Assembly: GCA_910586995.1 (NCBI GenBank)
Contig: CAJUKZ010000002.1
Coordinates: 413,682-477,681, forward strand
Direction: 5' to 3'
Source: an uncultured Muribaculaceae bacterium
GTDB taxonomy: Bacteria > Bacteroidota > Bacteroidia > Bacteroidales > Muribaculaceae
Length of the DNA stretch: 64,000 bases
The position numbers were made by a program, and so were the translations under genes. How positions within the stretch are numbered: the first letter of the stretch is position 1; each line of letters opens with the position of its first letter. Shown one piece after another: positions 18,101 to 25,434 of this stretch. Under the pieces are notes generated by a model. It saw nothing but the letters and a program-made list of their open reading frames with translations. It did not search any database and had not been told where the DNA came from.

Positions 18101-18276
18101 TTAAGGTCGACAATGGCAAAATATATGTTGATAACGCCGATAATTGTTATGTGGGGATTTTCAATATCCAGGGAAATTCGGTTTATTCAGGAACCGGATG
18201 CTACGGCGTGGAACTGCCGAGCGGCATGTATATCGTAGTTGTCAACGGCCAATCTCAGAAAGTCTTGGTACATTAA
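15166..18276 (+). CDS. BspA-like leucine-rich-repeat surface protein with probable C-terminal sorting signal
   Basis: A 1036-residue secreted protein. The signal peptide is MKKIVSLLLMLLFAASISHA. Most of the rest is 23-residue LRR_5 (BspA/TpLRR) repeats of the form TxIGxxAFxxCxxLxxVxIPxSV, in one block near residues 60-240 and a longer one near 540-790, separated by less regular repeats. The C-terminal 75 residues form a beta-rich domain ending in LPSGMYIVVVNGQSQKVLVH, like type IX secretion (type A) sorting domains. BspA proteins bind host matrix or other bacteria in oral and gut Bacteroidetes. The first block contains nearly identical 69-bp DNA repeats. Transcription ends at a strong hairpin. 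Confidence 0.9.
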   Translation: MKKIVSLLLMLLFAASISHAFESLYDGDVIYHTLDGKTCQVYSVRNPENHTSLSIPDKVYGLTVVEIYDYAFSNMKYLKSISLPETIVKIGEGAFNYCRSLTNVNIPNSVTTIGDICFRMCTRLTDIDIPNSVTTIGDECFTDCTSLTNVNIPNSVTTIGDGCFTNCTSLTNVNIPNSVTSIGEKTFYGCENLSYVYIPSSVKSIGEEAFRNCRKCYVVVDPAAGNIQIANHSGNYKKFAVPNTAVLESYSSYRVVYPADNAKIIDTDVYSLDESTIYSKSPYVGSDYEIPRTVTKIGKNAFYNCSNLRTVRLHSGITEVGEHAFYNCTVDSIVIDADNLKVGDAFPILRESYNPPVYRPIDVVLGENVKTIPDSMFYGNSFEFYGNAFGSITIPSGVRYIGNHAFPGIQIKEVQFNAENCEYCGDRPFINAEAFSIGSNVKRLPANLLEKTKITTLHIPASLIDIADGAFNNAYDLADVTIDDDNPAYSIEDGILFSRDKATLVRSLPSAKKVIYDVPASVTTIMKDAFACNSYLVKVNLNSSIKDIEDRAFAKCTSLESFSFGGNIHTVGQSAFADCSSLKSAVFGNNITSIGQSAFAGCSGLTNVEFGQGITTVNESAFSGCTSLKSIDVGQNITSVGQSAFAGCTGLESVTFGQRVTTIGKSAFSGCASLKSLLIGQNITTIGDLAFYKCSGLTMVRLGENVTTIGRSAFNSCSGLKMMRLGEGVTTIGDLAFAYCSSLESVVLGKNVATVGKSAFYDCSGLKSVVFGQNIASIGMSAFDDCPSLTSVDINNANDWSLVEFADKSANPIVCTGNFSVCGKDATRLDINIAGKDVSDYAFNGAENLKSVRVKARSIGSQSFSANSEMTHLCIDVDEIADDAFDDCDNLRYIYSLSTIPPKATDLLFADCSGMSLNVPRGCKDAYENAYCWWRFGRIYESDFENLDQIFAADYKNGEPGTSGVQDVVVDRDYLHYDVKVDNGKIYVDNADNCYVGIFNIQGNSVYSGTGCYGVELPSGMYIVVVNGQSQKVLVH
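15466..15741 (+). repeat. Four 69-bp in-frame tandem repeats in the BspA-like gene
   Basis: Units start at 15466, 15535, 15604 and 15673. Each encodes a 23-residue LRR, and the first 45 or so bases of each unit are almost identical (CCTAATTCTGTTACC is present in all four). The conservation is far higher than between other repeats of the same gene, which implies recent duplication or gene conversion. Confidence 0.9.
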
Positions 18277-18355
18277 TCTTGACATGGTGCTGGAATCCGG
18301 CCAAACAACGTAGACATATCCTAAGCCTACATATCGACTGAAACCACCCGCATAA

Positions 18356-18402
18356 ATGAACTGCACTCAGGAAGTCACACAAACTTCCAGGGTGCAGTTC
18401 AT
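18356..18402 (+). terminator. Hairpin terminator of the BspA-like gene
   Basis: ATGAACTGCAC and GTGCAGTTCAT form 11-bp outer arms, and GGAAGT/ACTTCC forms an inner stem. AATTTCT follows. Nothing else is seen in 18277-18468. Confidence 0.8.
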
Positions 18403-18468
18403 AATTTCTGGCACAATATCAATTATAGGACTGTTATTTTCTCTATGGTAAATCTGGATTATTTTCTT

Positions 18469-18476
18469 TAAATTTG
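18469..18476 (+). promoter_or_regulatory. Promoter -7 box of the ParB/AAA-TOPRIM operon
   Basis: TAAATTTG matches TAnnTTTG, 70 bases before the ATG at 18546. No clear TTG at -33 is present, so the promoter may be weak or activated. Confidence 0.5.
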
Positions 18477-18545
18477 CAAAGTGCTCTGTGCCGGATACGC
18501 AAAACGCTGTGGCATTTCAGAGATAACAAAAATAATAGGCCTGCT

Positions 18546-20663
18546 ATGGATACAAAGAATATAAAGAAACATATAAACCGACTTCTGTTGGATCCAAATA
18601 ATTATCGCTTCATTGACCATCCGTTCTATACTGCGGTTGATCCAAGCAAGGTGGCAGACACTACTATACAGCAGCGTACAGCCGGATTTCTGCGCGGAAA
18701 AAACAATGAGAATATCGAAGATCTGATCAACAGTTTCAAGACCAATGGTATCCTACGGCAGGACCCTATACAGGTTAAAAAGATAAATGATGAATTCTAT
18801 GTCGTCATTGAAGGCAACCGAAGGGTAGCCACTTTGAAATACCTGTATGATATAGTCAAGAATCATGGAATTGTCGGCGTGTTGACTGAAAATGATTTCA
18901 AAAGCATTGATCTTATTGAAATTGAAGGTGAAGACAAACAGCAGGAACTGATTGCAATGGGTCTTAACCACATCGGCGGCAAAAAAAAATGGAGTCCTCT
19001 CAATCAGTCAAAATTAATTCAGGACCTTATGTCGATACATGGCATGTCCACCGCCGAGATATGCAACGCACTTGGTATCTCCAAACAATTGCTTAACAAG
19101 AGCCTGCGCACTCTGGCCTTGATCGAGGCATACCGGGATAGTGATTATGGAGATCAGTTCGAGACAACCATGTATTCAATTTTTGAAGAAATAGTCAAGA
19201 GTCCTGCACTCAGACAATGGTTGGGTTGGGATGAGAAGGAGATGGTATGCAGAGATGCAGTAAATCAGGAAAGAATATTCAGTTGGATTTCCAAAGCAGA
19301 GGTGGATGATGACTCCACCGATTTCCCTAAAGTAGAACTTCCAATTATAACCAAGAGTTCCGAAATCAGGGAGCTATCCAAGTTCATTTCTGATCCAAAG
19401 GCAATCTCCACTATGGAGGAAGCCAGAAGCATCACAAAAGGTCTTATCGACAGCGAGGCCTTAGGAGAATCGCGTATTCAGAACGCGATAAAGAATATCC
19501 GGTCTGAAATAGATGCAACCTTGAAATTCAGTGATTTTATTACGCCTGAAAACAAAAGGAGCTTTGAGAAACTCCAAGGCAAACTGAAATTACTATTGTC
19601 TGATCCTGCTTCCGGCATGAGATTATCAACGTCTTCAGATATACAGCCTTTGGATATAGATGTAATTTCTCACTTCTCAAAAGCTACCGTAGGATCTTAT
19701 CGAAGAATCAAGGATCTCAAGCTTGACAACCTGAAGCGTATTAATTTATTTGTGGGTCCTAACAATTCAGGAAAGACATCTATCCTGGAATGCTTTTACC
19801 TGATGACTCGGCTGAACGACTTAGCCGCGTTTCTTGAAGCGGAACAATTAAGAAGCAAATCGGAGGAGTTCAACCCGGAAGCCATCGTAAGCAATATTCC
19901 TGCTAATATCAACATTACAGGTACTTTCAATAATTCTACAACAAAAGTATCGCTTGCAAAAGAGAATACAGAAGAAAATATCGACCGTACGGCTTACCTG
20001 ACAACTCTCTTTGCGGATGCCATATATGGAGAACAGGAGTGGAAATCTTATACCAATGTGTACCAGAATAGCGACCCGCAGATTTTCTATACTTCCGCAG
20101 CACATCTATGCAAGGCCTGTTTCACAAGCCCATACCTGCATAACCGGAAAAAGGTGCAAGAGGCCCACAAATTTGCAGTAGAAAAGAAACTACTGAAAAG
20201 AATCATTGATTTTCTAAAAAGAGAAGTTGATTCCAATATTGAAAATATTGAGCAGATTACTCTCAACGGTGATTCGAGATTCATAGTCTCGTCGAGCCTG
20301 CATTCTTCCGGAATTGATATTACTAAATATGGAGAAGGATTACAGCGTATCTTTGAAATTGCACTCTTACTCGCATACTGCAACAACGGGGTGCTCTGCA
20401 TTGATGAAATTGACAGCGGTATTCACAATAAACTCCTCAAGAAATTCACAAAATTTGTCTTGGATCTGGCATCCGAGTTTAATGTCCAGGTGTTCGTCTC
20501 GACACATAGCAAAGAATGCGTCGACGCTTTTGCGGCTCTTGATTCCGAGGAACTTATGGCTTATAAAATGAAGTTCAAAGAAGATCAATCTCTTGATTTC
20601 CGCTTCATTGGTGGCAAACGCCTGAATGAGATGGTAGAAGATATGGATATTGACATTAGATAA
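18546..20663 (+). CDS. ParB-like domain / HTH / AAA ATPase fusion, candidate defence effector
   Basis: A 705-residue cytosolic protein. Residues about 40-110 form a ParB/Srx-like domain (LINSFKTNGILRQDPIQV, then VIEGNRRVATL, the ParB GxxRxxA-type motif). An HTH follows near 160-190 (MSTAEICNALGISKQLLNKS). A helical linker leads to an SMC/RecF/OLD-like ATPase. Walker A is FVGPNNSGKTSI at about 402-413, a signature-like region is YGEGLQRIFEIALLL near 595, Walker B is VLCIDEIDSG at about 616-625, and the H-loop is VSTHSKE. An upstream in-frame ATG at 18474 overlaps the -7 box, so ATG 18546 is used. A TOPRIM-like gene follows after 11 bases. The architecture recalls OLD/Gabija/PARIS ATPases, but the ParB-HTH front end differs. 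The function is not established. Confidence 0.8.
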   Translation: MDTKNIKKHINRLLLDPNNYRFIDHPFYTAVDPSKVADTTIQQRTAGFLRGKNNENIEDLINSFKTNGILRQDPIQVKKINDEFYVVIEGNRRVATLKYLYDIVKNHGIVGVLTENDFKSIDLIEIEGEDKQQELIAMGLNHIGGKKKWSPLNQSKLIQDLMSIHGMSTAEICNALGISKQLLNKSLRTLALIEAYRDSDYGDQFETTMYSIFEEIVKSPALRQWLGWDEKEMVCRDAVNQERIFSWISKAEVDDDSTDFPKVELPIITKSSEIRELSKFISDPKAISTMEEARSITKGLIDSEALGESRIQNAIKNIRSEIDATLKFSDFITPENKRSFEKLQGKLKLLLSDPASGMRLSTSSDIQPLDIDVISHFSKATVGSYRRIKDLKLDNLKRINLFVGPNNSGKTSILECFYLMTRLNDLAAFLEAEQLRSKSEEFNPEAIVSNIPANINITGTFNNSTTKVSLAKENTEENIDRTAYLTTLFADAIYGEQEWKSYTNVYQNSDPQIFYTSAAHLCKACFTSPYLHNRKKVQEAHKFAVEKKLLKRIIDFLKREVDSNIENIEQITLNGDSRFIVSSSLHSSGIDITKYGEGLQRIFEIALLLAYCNNGVLCIDEIDSGIHNKLLKKFTKFVLDLASEFNVQVFVSTHSKECVDAFAALDSEELMAYKMKFKEDQSLDFRFIGGKRLNEMVEDMDIDIR

Positions 20664-20674
20664 GGTTCTGAATC

Positions 20675-21574
20675 ATGAGAATAGTTTTCGTATTGTGTGA
20701 AGGCCCTCACGATGTTGCTTTTCTGTCAAGGCTTCTCAGTGCTGATGGCTACTTAAAGTACAGGCAACCACTATCCAAGTTCCCTAAACCACTCGACGGT
20801 TGGATGACCCAAATTTCCAGGAATCTAAGTATCGAGGATCTTAGCCTGGATAGAATGTACGACGACATTAAAGCTGTTTTGCCAAGCAATGCAATGCTTA
20901 ATGAGGAAAAGGATCAATTGATTCTACTATATTCCATGAGCGGCGATTCTCATGAAGAAAGGCGTAATAAAGTTATTTCAACATTGAAAAGTTGGAGTCA
21001 ACCGCCGGTTGAAGAAAAGGAATTCTCTCTGATGGAAGAATGTTCTGAAATTGGAAATAACTATGGACTGATAGTTATTTTTGATGCTGATGACATGGGC
21101 GTTAACTCCAGAATTGAAGAAGCGAAAGCGAACCTTTGCAAATATTTTCCTATAGTTGAATCTATCACAAAAAACGGAGAGATCACTTACCCGGATGAGA
21201 TTATAAAAATAGGAATTTATATTTTTGCAGACCCCTCCACAAAAAAGGGCACTCTTGAAAGTATCCTCCTGCCTCTTATGCGACATGACAATGAAAGTAT
21301 GTTTGATGACGCCAAAGACTTTTTAAGTAAGCATCATGACGATACACGCCTGAAATCTTTGATTTTCAAAAAGACGCCAGAGGGCATAATTGAAACAAGG
21401 GATAAGAAAAACAAATTTCACCCGATTAAGTCCATAATGGGTGTAGTCGGACAATTGCAGAATTCGGGTACATCCAATACTGTATGTATTGAGAAAGCAG
21501 ATTATATAACGCTTGAAAAGATCCAAAAAGACAGTATCTGTCAGGATATTCTACAAATGTTCAGTAAATTGTAG
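20675..21574 (+). CDS. TOPRIM-like protein, partner of the ParB/AAA ATPase
   Basis: A 299-residue protein whose first strand-turn reads VFVLCEGPHDVAFL, the TOPRIM signature with catalytic-type E9. A second acidic motif is VIFDADDMG (D137 and D139). E plus DxD is the metal-binding set of TOPRIM nucleases and of the DUF3226/DUF4435 groups. The rest is mixed alpha/beta with no other known domain. It begins 11 bases after the ATPase gene and is surely co-transcribed with it. In OLD proteins the ATPase and TOPRIM are fused, and in PARIS (AriA/AriB) they are separate genes. Here they are separate and the ATPase has gained ParB-like and HTH domains. Nuclease activity is inference. Confidence 0.75.
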   Translation: MRIVFVLCEGPHDVAFLSRLLSADGYLKYRQPLSKFPKPLDGWMTQISRNLSIEDLSLDRMYDDIKAVLPSNAMLNEEKDQLILLYSMSGDSHEERRNKVISTLKSWSQPPVEEKEFSLMEECSEIGNNYGLIVIFDADDMGVNSRIEEAKANLCKYFPIVESITKNGEITYPDEIIKIGIYIFADPSTKKGTLESILLPLMRHDNESMFDDAKDFLSKHHDDTRLKSLIFKKTPEGIIETRDKKNKFHPIKSIMGVVGQLQNSGTSNTVCIEKADYITLEKIQKDSICQDILQMFSKL

Positions 21575-21606
21575 ACCACGTATAGAAAACCCATCATAAT
21601 CGCCAA

Positions 21607-21762
21607 TCAATTTATGCGCTTATAGTGTGCTGGCAGTCCGATTTCATTAGGCTCATGATACACGGCATCAAGCAGTAGCCCTTCCACATAGTTGTTAAGG
21701 CTCCGGCGGTCCTTGGCTGCGAGTTCCTTCAGTTTGTCAAGGAGATAAGTTGGCAAACGGAA
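21607..21762 (-). pseudogene. Remnant of a ribbon-helix-helix antitoxin-like gene
   Basis: The minus strand encodes about 51 residues beginning RLPTYLLDKLKELAAKDRRS and ending in TGA. This is like the small RHH proteins of Bacteroidales toxin-antitoxin loci. The normal start is missing: directly upstream in this frame lies an ATG followed at once by TGA (21763-21768). No toxin gene is adjacent. I read it as a decayed gene. A non-ATG start cannot be fully excluded. Confidence 0.6.
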
Positions 21763-21888
21763 TCACATACAAATTCCACCGCTAAAAAGTTCGAACCAAC
21801 ATATGTCGAAATATTGAAATAATAGTAAAAGTATTGCAGCTATTTATCGCAGTTAGCCACACCATGAAATGTCCCGGCTAAGAATTAC

Positions 21889-21932
21889 AAAAAAACAATC
21901 GGATAAACAAATTATGGATGTTTATCCGATTG
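21889..21932 (-). terminator. Terminator of the DUF2795 operon
   Basis: CAATCGGATAAAC (21896-21908) pairs perfectly with GTTTATCCGATTG (21920-21932). On the minus strand a run of seven Ts follows (21889-21895). It lies 25 bases after the DUF2795 stop. Confidence 0.85.
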
Positions 21933-21957
21933 ATATAATTTTTATTTACGCCGTGAC

Positions 21958-22179
21958 TTAATATTCCTCCTCGTTGAAGAAGAAGTCTTCTTTGGATGGA
22001 TAGTCGGGCCAGATGTCTTCTATGCATTCGTATACTTCGCCTTCGTCTTCCATTTCCTGAAGGTTTTCGATCACTTCGAGTGGAGCGCCTGAGCGCATGG
22101 CATAGTCTATAAGTTCATCTTTGGTTGCGGGCCAGGGTGCGTCTTCCAGTTTTGATGCAAGTTCGAGTGTCCAATACAT
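21958..22179 (-). CDS. DUF2795-type small acidic protein
   Basis: A 73-residue, strongly acidic protein (MYWTLELASKLEDAPWPATK at the start, ending FFFNEEEY). It closely resembles small DUF2795-like proteins conserved across Bacteroidales. The central part (KDELIDYAMRSGAPLEVIEN) has a helix-turn-helix-like pattern. The function is unknown. It lies 95 bases downstream of the cobalamin adenosyltransferase gene on the same strand, and a strong terminator follows, so the two probably share a transcript. Confidence 0.85.
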   Translation of the reverse strand: MYWTLELASKLEDAPWPATKDELIDYAMRSGAPLEVIENLQEMEDEGEVYECIEDIWPDYPSKEDFFFNEEEY

Positions 22180-22274
22180 TGTTTTACGATTATGTTAGGT
22201 GGTTGTACTTGTTTTCTATATTTTATACATACGTATCAGGCGCGCATAATGTTGTATGCCTGTACTTAAATATT

Positions 22275-22844
22275 TCAAAGCGCTCTGTTTTTATCCCAAG
22301 GTATGTCGGCTACACCTTTCTGCTGGTTAAGCAGCCGGGCCAAAGCAAACAGATAGTCGCTCAGTCGATTGAGCAGACGTATCGCATGTGGATCCACATC
22401 TTCGGTCTGCGCCAATGCAAGAACACGACGCTCGGCACGGCGGCATACCGTGCGGGCCACGTGGGCAAAGGCTCCGGTTGTAGCGCCGGCCGGGAGTATG
22501 AAACAATGCATCGGTTCGAGCAAAGAATCCACATGGTCTATATTGCGTTCAAGATTCTCTATAGCGTCACTTGTGATACCAAAGGCCGATGCGTCGCTTC
22601 CGGGGGTAGCCAGATAAGCGCCGAGGTTGAACATTGTGTTCATCAACTGATTCAGACACTCGGCTTCTTCCGGCGGAACAGAAGCTCGTGATGCTATAAC
22701 GCCAAGCCATGAATTGAGTTCATCCACTGTTCCGTAAGCCTCGAGGCGTGTCGAGGTTTTGTGCGTACGTGTGCCATTGGCCAACGAAGTAGTGCCGTCG
22801 TCACCAGTACGGGTATAAAGCAGGCTTTTCTTTGACTGTATCAT
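22275..22844 (-). CDS. PduO-type ATP:cob(I)alamin adenosyltransferase
   Basis: A 189-residue protein that transfers the adenosyl group of ATP to cob(I)alamin to make adenosylcobalamin, the cofactor for methylmalonyl-CoA mutase in propionate-forming Bacteroidales. N-terminal YTRTGDDGTTSLANGTR is the ATP-binding motif, EAYGTVDELNSWLG follows, and the C-terminal half carries RAERRVLAL and LNRLSDYLFALAR. Length and motifs are complete. It has its own promoter at 22885-22915. Confidence 0.93.
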   Translation of the reverse strand: MIQSKKSLLYTRTGDDGTTSLANGTRTHKTSTRLEAYGTVDELNSWLGVIASRASVPPEEAECLNQLMNTMFNLGAYLATPGSDASAFGITSDAIENLERNIDHVDSLLEPMHCFILPAGATTGAFAHVARTVCRRAERRVLALAQTEDVDPHAIRLLNRLSDYLFALARLLNQQKGVADIPWDKNRAL

Positions 22845-22884
22845 TTTATTTCACTTTATAATAATACTTTCCGAAAAAGTGGCG

Positions 22885-22915
22885 CAAAGATAGTCATTAC
22901 CATCCAATCATACAA
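22885..22915 (-). promoter_or_regulatory. Promoter of the cobalamin adenosyltransferase gene
   Basis: On the minus strand, TTG (22913-22915) and TATCTTTG (22885-22892) are 20 bases apart. The -7 box lies 40 bases before the ATG. No cobalamin riboswitch is visible in this short leader. Confidence 0.65.
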
Positions 22916-22989
22916 TACGTTGACTGCGAAAATATATCTTATTTCAAAAAAGCTCTGCCGCAATCCTGCACCTGCTCTGATTTTTTTCG

Positions 22990-22997
22990 TAAATTTG
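22990..22997 (+). promoter_or_regulatory. Promoter -7 box of the sugar cassette / mutS operon
   Basis: TAAATTTG matches TAnnTTTG and ends 25 bases before the ATG of the cytidylyltransferase gene. The -33 region is not clear. Confidence 0.5.
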
Positions 22998-23022
22998 TGG
23001 TCAGCAACCATACTTTCTCCAG

Positions 23023-23757
23023 ATGAATATACTGATAACAATATGCGCAAGGGGAGGCTCAAAGGGTATTCCCGGAAAGAACATACGGCCTTTGGCCGGA
23101 AAGCCGCTGATAGGATATACTATAGATGCGGCACGGAAATTTTCTGAATCCATTTCCAGCAGCGGCAATATCGTGGACATAGAACTGTCTACGGATTCTG
23201 CCGAAATAACAGCAGTGGCGGACGCTTGCGGCCTTCACAGCAGCTACATCCGTCCTGACTCCCTTGCCGGCGATACTGTCGGGAAAATCGACGCTATCGC
23301 AGACATATTGCGGCATTCCGAAAGCATACACAACCGCAGATTCGATTTTGTAGTCGATCTGGATGTCACATCCCCACTCCGGACCACATCAGACATATGC
23401 GAAGCATTCAGCATGCTCCAGGCCGATCATAAGGCGATCAATATATTCTCGGTAAGTCCGGCATCGCGCAATCCATATTTCAATATGGTGGAACGCCAAC
23501 CGGATGGTTATTACAGACAGGTCAAACCGCTGACATCCGCTGTAATGTCGCGGCAGACAGCACCGGTAGTCTACGATATGAACGCTTCATTTTATATCTA
23601 CCGGCGCGAATTCTTCGATCTCGGACTGCGAGGTGCTATCACCCCACGATCGCTTGTGTATGTGATGCAGCATTTATGTTTTGACCTTGACCATCCTGTC
23701 GATTTCGATTTCCTGCAATATCTGATGGAATCCGGCAAACTTGATTTTGAGATATGA
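23023..23757 (+). CDS. CMP-sugar cytidylyltransferase (NeuA/PtmB-like)
   Basis: A 244-residue enzyme of the acylneuraminate cytidylyltransferase family. The N-terminal nucleotide-binding loop is ARGGSKGIPGKNIRPLAGKP, and FVVDLDVTSPLRTTSDI holds the metal-binding aspartates. It would activate a nonulosonic acid or related acid sugar with CTP for surface glycan synthesis. It is the first gene of a tight cassette, and its TGA overlaps the next ATG by 4 bases. The substrate cannot be named: no sugar-acid synthase (NeuB/LegI) gene is in the window. Confidence 0.85.
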   Translation: MNILITICARGGSKGIPGKNIRPLAGKPLIGYTIDAARKFSESISSSGNIVDIELSTDSAEITAVADACGLHSSYIRPDSLAGDTVGKIDAIADILRHSESIHNRRFDFVVDLDVTSPLRTTSDICEAFSMLQADHKAINIFSVSPASRNPYFNMVERQPDGYYRQVKPLTSAVMSRQTAPVVYDMNASFYIYRREFFDLGLRGAITPRSLVYVMQHLCFDLDHPVDFDFLQYLMESGKLDFEI

Positions 23758-24677
23758 ACATTCTTATAGCCGGACTCGGATCTATCGGCCGAAAACATCT
23801 ATCTGCACTGAAGACAGCTGCGCCCGAAGCTTGCGTCTACGCCTTGCGTTCGTCTGGTTCATCTCCCGCAGTAGACGGCGTAAGCAGCATAATGTCTGTA
23901 GGCGAACTTGGTGGAGTCCATATTGATTTCTGCATACTTTCGACTCCGACAGCAATCCACCTCGATACGTTCCGCCAACTACTTGCGCTGAAATGCCCTA
24001 TATTGGTAGAGAAACCACTGTCACACCTCCTCTCCGAAGCTTCCGAGATGGCGAGACTCGCAGACGAATCCGGCGTAACCACTTACGTTGGCTGCAACCT
24101 TCGGTTTCTCGGATGCCTGCGCTATGTCAGGGAACACCTTCACCGTCCCGGACACAGAATAAATGAAGTGAATGCCTACTGCGGATCATATCTTCCCGAA
24201 TGGCGTCCAGGTTGCGACTTCCGCAAAGTATACAGTGCCAACGCCAACCTCGGTGGAGGCGTACACATAGATCTGATACACGAGATCGACTATATCTGCT
24301 GGATGTTCGGACTTCCTGCCACATATTCACGCACCATCAGATCTTCATCCTCGCTTGAAATAGATGCTCCGGACTATGCATGCTACTGTCTCGACTATCC
24401 CGGCTTCTGCGCATCTGTGATACTGAACTACTACAGACGCGATCCACGGCGGACTCTCGAGATTGTATGGGACGACGACACATGGCTCATAGATCTTATC
24501 TCCAACACAGTATCATCGGCTCTATCAGGAAAGACACTATACGAATCGCCTCTTGGCATAGCAGACACAATGGACGAACAGATGAAGTACATGATCGAAC
24601 TGACACAGACCGGAAATAAATCTACAAACTCATGCTCCGACGCATTGGAGATCCTAAAAATATGTCTTGACAAATGA
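23754..24677 (+). CDS. Gfo/Idh/MocA family oxidoreductase
   Basis: A 307-residue NAD(P)-dependent sugar dehydrogenase. The Rossmann motif is LIAGLGSIGRKH at the N-terminus, and the substrate and cofactor motif is ILVEKPLS near residue 83. The C-terminal half shows the family's beta-sheet domain (GGGVHIDLIHEIDYICWMFG). It overlaps the genes on both sides by 4 bases, so it probably acts with the cytidylyltransferase and SDR on one sugar. It resembles PtmF of the legionaminic acid pathway in gene context, but that role is inference. Confidence 0.88.
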   Translation: MNILIAGLGSIGRKHLSALKTAAPEACVYALRSSGSSPAVDGVSSIMSVGELGGVHIDFCILSTPTAIHLDTFRQLLALKCPILVEKPLSHLLSEASEMARLADESGVTTYVGCNLRFLGCLRYVREHLHRPGHRINEVNAYCGSYLPEWRPGCDFRKVYSANANLGGGVHIDLIHEIDYICWMFGLPATYSRTIRSSSSLEIDAPDYACYCLDYPGFCASVILNYYRRDPRRTLEIVWDDDTWLIDLISNTVSSALSGKTLYESPLGIADTMDEQMKYMIELTQTGNKSTNSCSDALEILKICLDK

Positions 24678-25411
24678 AACTTAAGAATAAAGTGATAATC
24701 GTGGCCGGCGGATCCGGCCTCATAGGCAATGCAATTGTCAACCGTTGTGTAGCCGAAGGCGCTACAGTCATCAATGCCGATATAAACGTAGAGACTGATC
24801 TTGACCAATGCCGCCTGCATCTCGACATATCATCGGAAGATTCGGTGCGCGACGGGGTCGCCGCAGTCGAGGAGCAATTCAGACGTATAGACGGACTCGT
24901 AAACTGCGCCTATCCACACACGAGCGACTGGGGAGCATTCTTCGAAGACATCCCCTACGATTCATGGCGACGGAATGTAGACCTGCAACTCAACAGCGTA
25001 TTCCTACTCTGCCAGCACGTACTGCGTGTGATGGACCGCCACAAGGCAGGTGCTATCGTCAATATAGCTTCGATCTACGGTATTGTTGGCAATGATTTCA
25101 CAGTATACGACGGCACAAAAATGACATCTCCGGCCGGATACTCAGCCATAAAAGGCGGTGTGATCAACTTCACTCGCTACCTCGCATCATACTTCGGCCG
25201 CAAAGGCATACGTGCCAACTGTGTAGCTCCTGGAGGAATTTTCGACAACCAGAATCCTGTATTTGTCCAGAATTACGCCCACCGCTGTCCTATGGGCCGC
25301 ATGGGACACCCCGAAGACATAGCTCCTGCAGTAGCATTTCTGCTGAGCGATGACGCCGGCTACATCACAGGGCAGTGCCTTGCCGTAGACGGAGGCTGGA
25401 CCGCAATCTGA
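24674..25411 (+). CDS. Short-chain dehydrogenase/reductase, PtmA-like
   Basis: A 245-residue SDR. The cofactor loop is VAGGSGLIGNAIV, the NAG-like motif is GLVNCAYPH, catalytic Ser lies in NIASIYG, and the Tyr-Lys pair is YSAIKGG. The C-terminus (SDDAGYITGQCLAVDGG) is typical of classical SDRs. It closes the three-gene sugar cassette and is followed after 23 bases by mutS, apparently in the same transcript. The reaction is unknown; PtmA-like amino-sugar oxidation/reduction is one possibility. Confidence 0.88.
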   Translation: MKLKNKVIIVAGGSGLIGNAIVNRCVAEGATVINADINVETDLDQCRLHLDISSEDSVRDGVAAVEEQFRRIDGLVNCAYPHTSDWGAFFEDIPYDSWRRNVDLQLNSVFLLCQHVLRVMDRHKAGAIVNIASIYGIVGNDFTVYDGTKMTSPAGYSAIKGGVINFTRYLASYFGRKGIRANCVAPGGIFDNQNPVFVQNYAHRCPMGRMGHPEDIAPAVAFLLSDDAGYITGQCLAVDGGWTAI

Positions 25412-25434
25412 GAACATCTGACACACTACCGACA

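Noticed and set aside
18474..18545. Upstream ATG extension of the ParB/AAA gene
   Set aside because: It overlaps the -7 box at 18469-18476 and adds a basic stretch with no domain; the ATG at 18546 is better.
18546..20663. Chromosome or plasmid partition protein ParB
   Set aside because: No ParA follows, the ATPase domain is fused C-terminally, and the partner is TOPRIM-like rather than a Walker-type partition ATPase.
18546..21574. Calling the ATPase/TOPRIM pair PARIS, Gabija or an OLD system
   Set aside because: The ATPase has a ParB-like domain and HTH not expected in those systems, and the Gabija helicase is absent. Only the general ATPase-plus-TOPRIM theme is shared.
22845..22884. Cobalamin riboswitch before the adenosyltransferase gene
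   Set aside because: The leader is only about 35 bases long after the promoter, too short for that riboswitch, and no B12-box-like sequence was seen.
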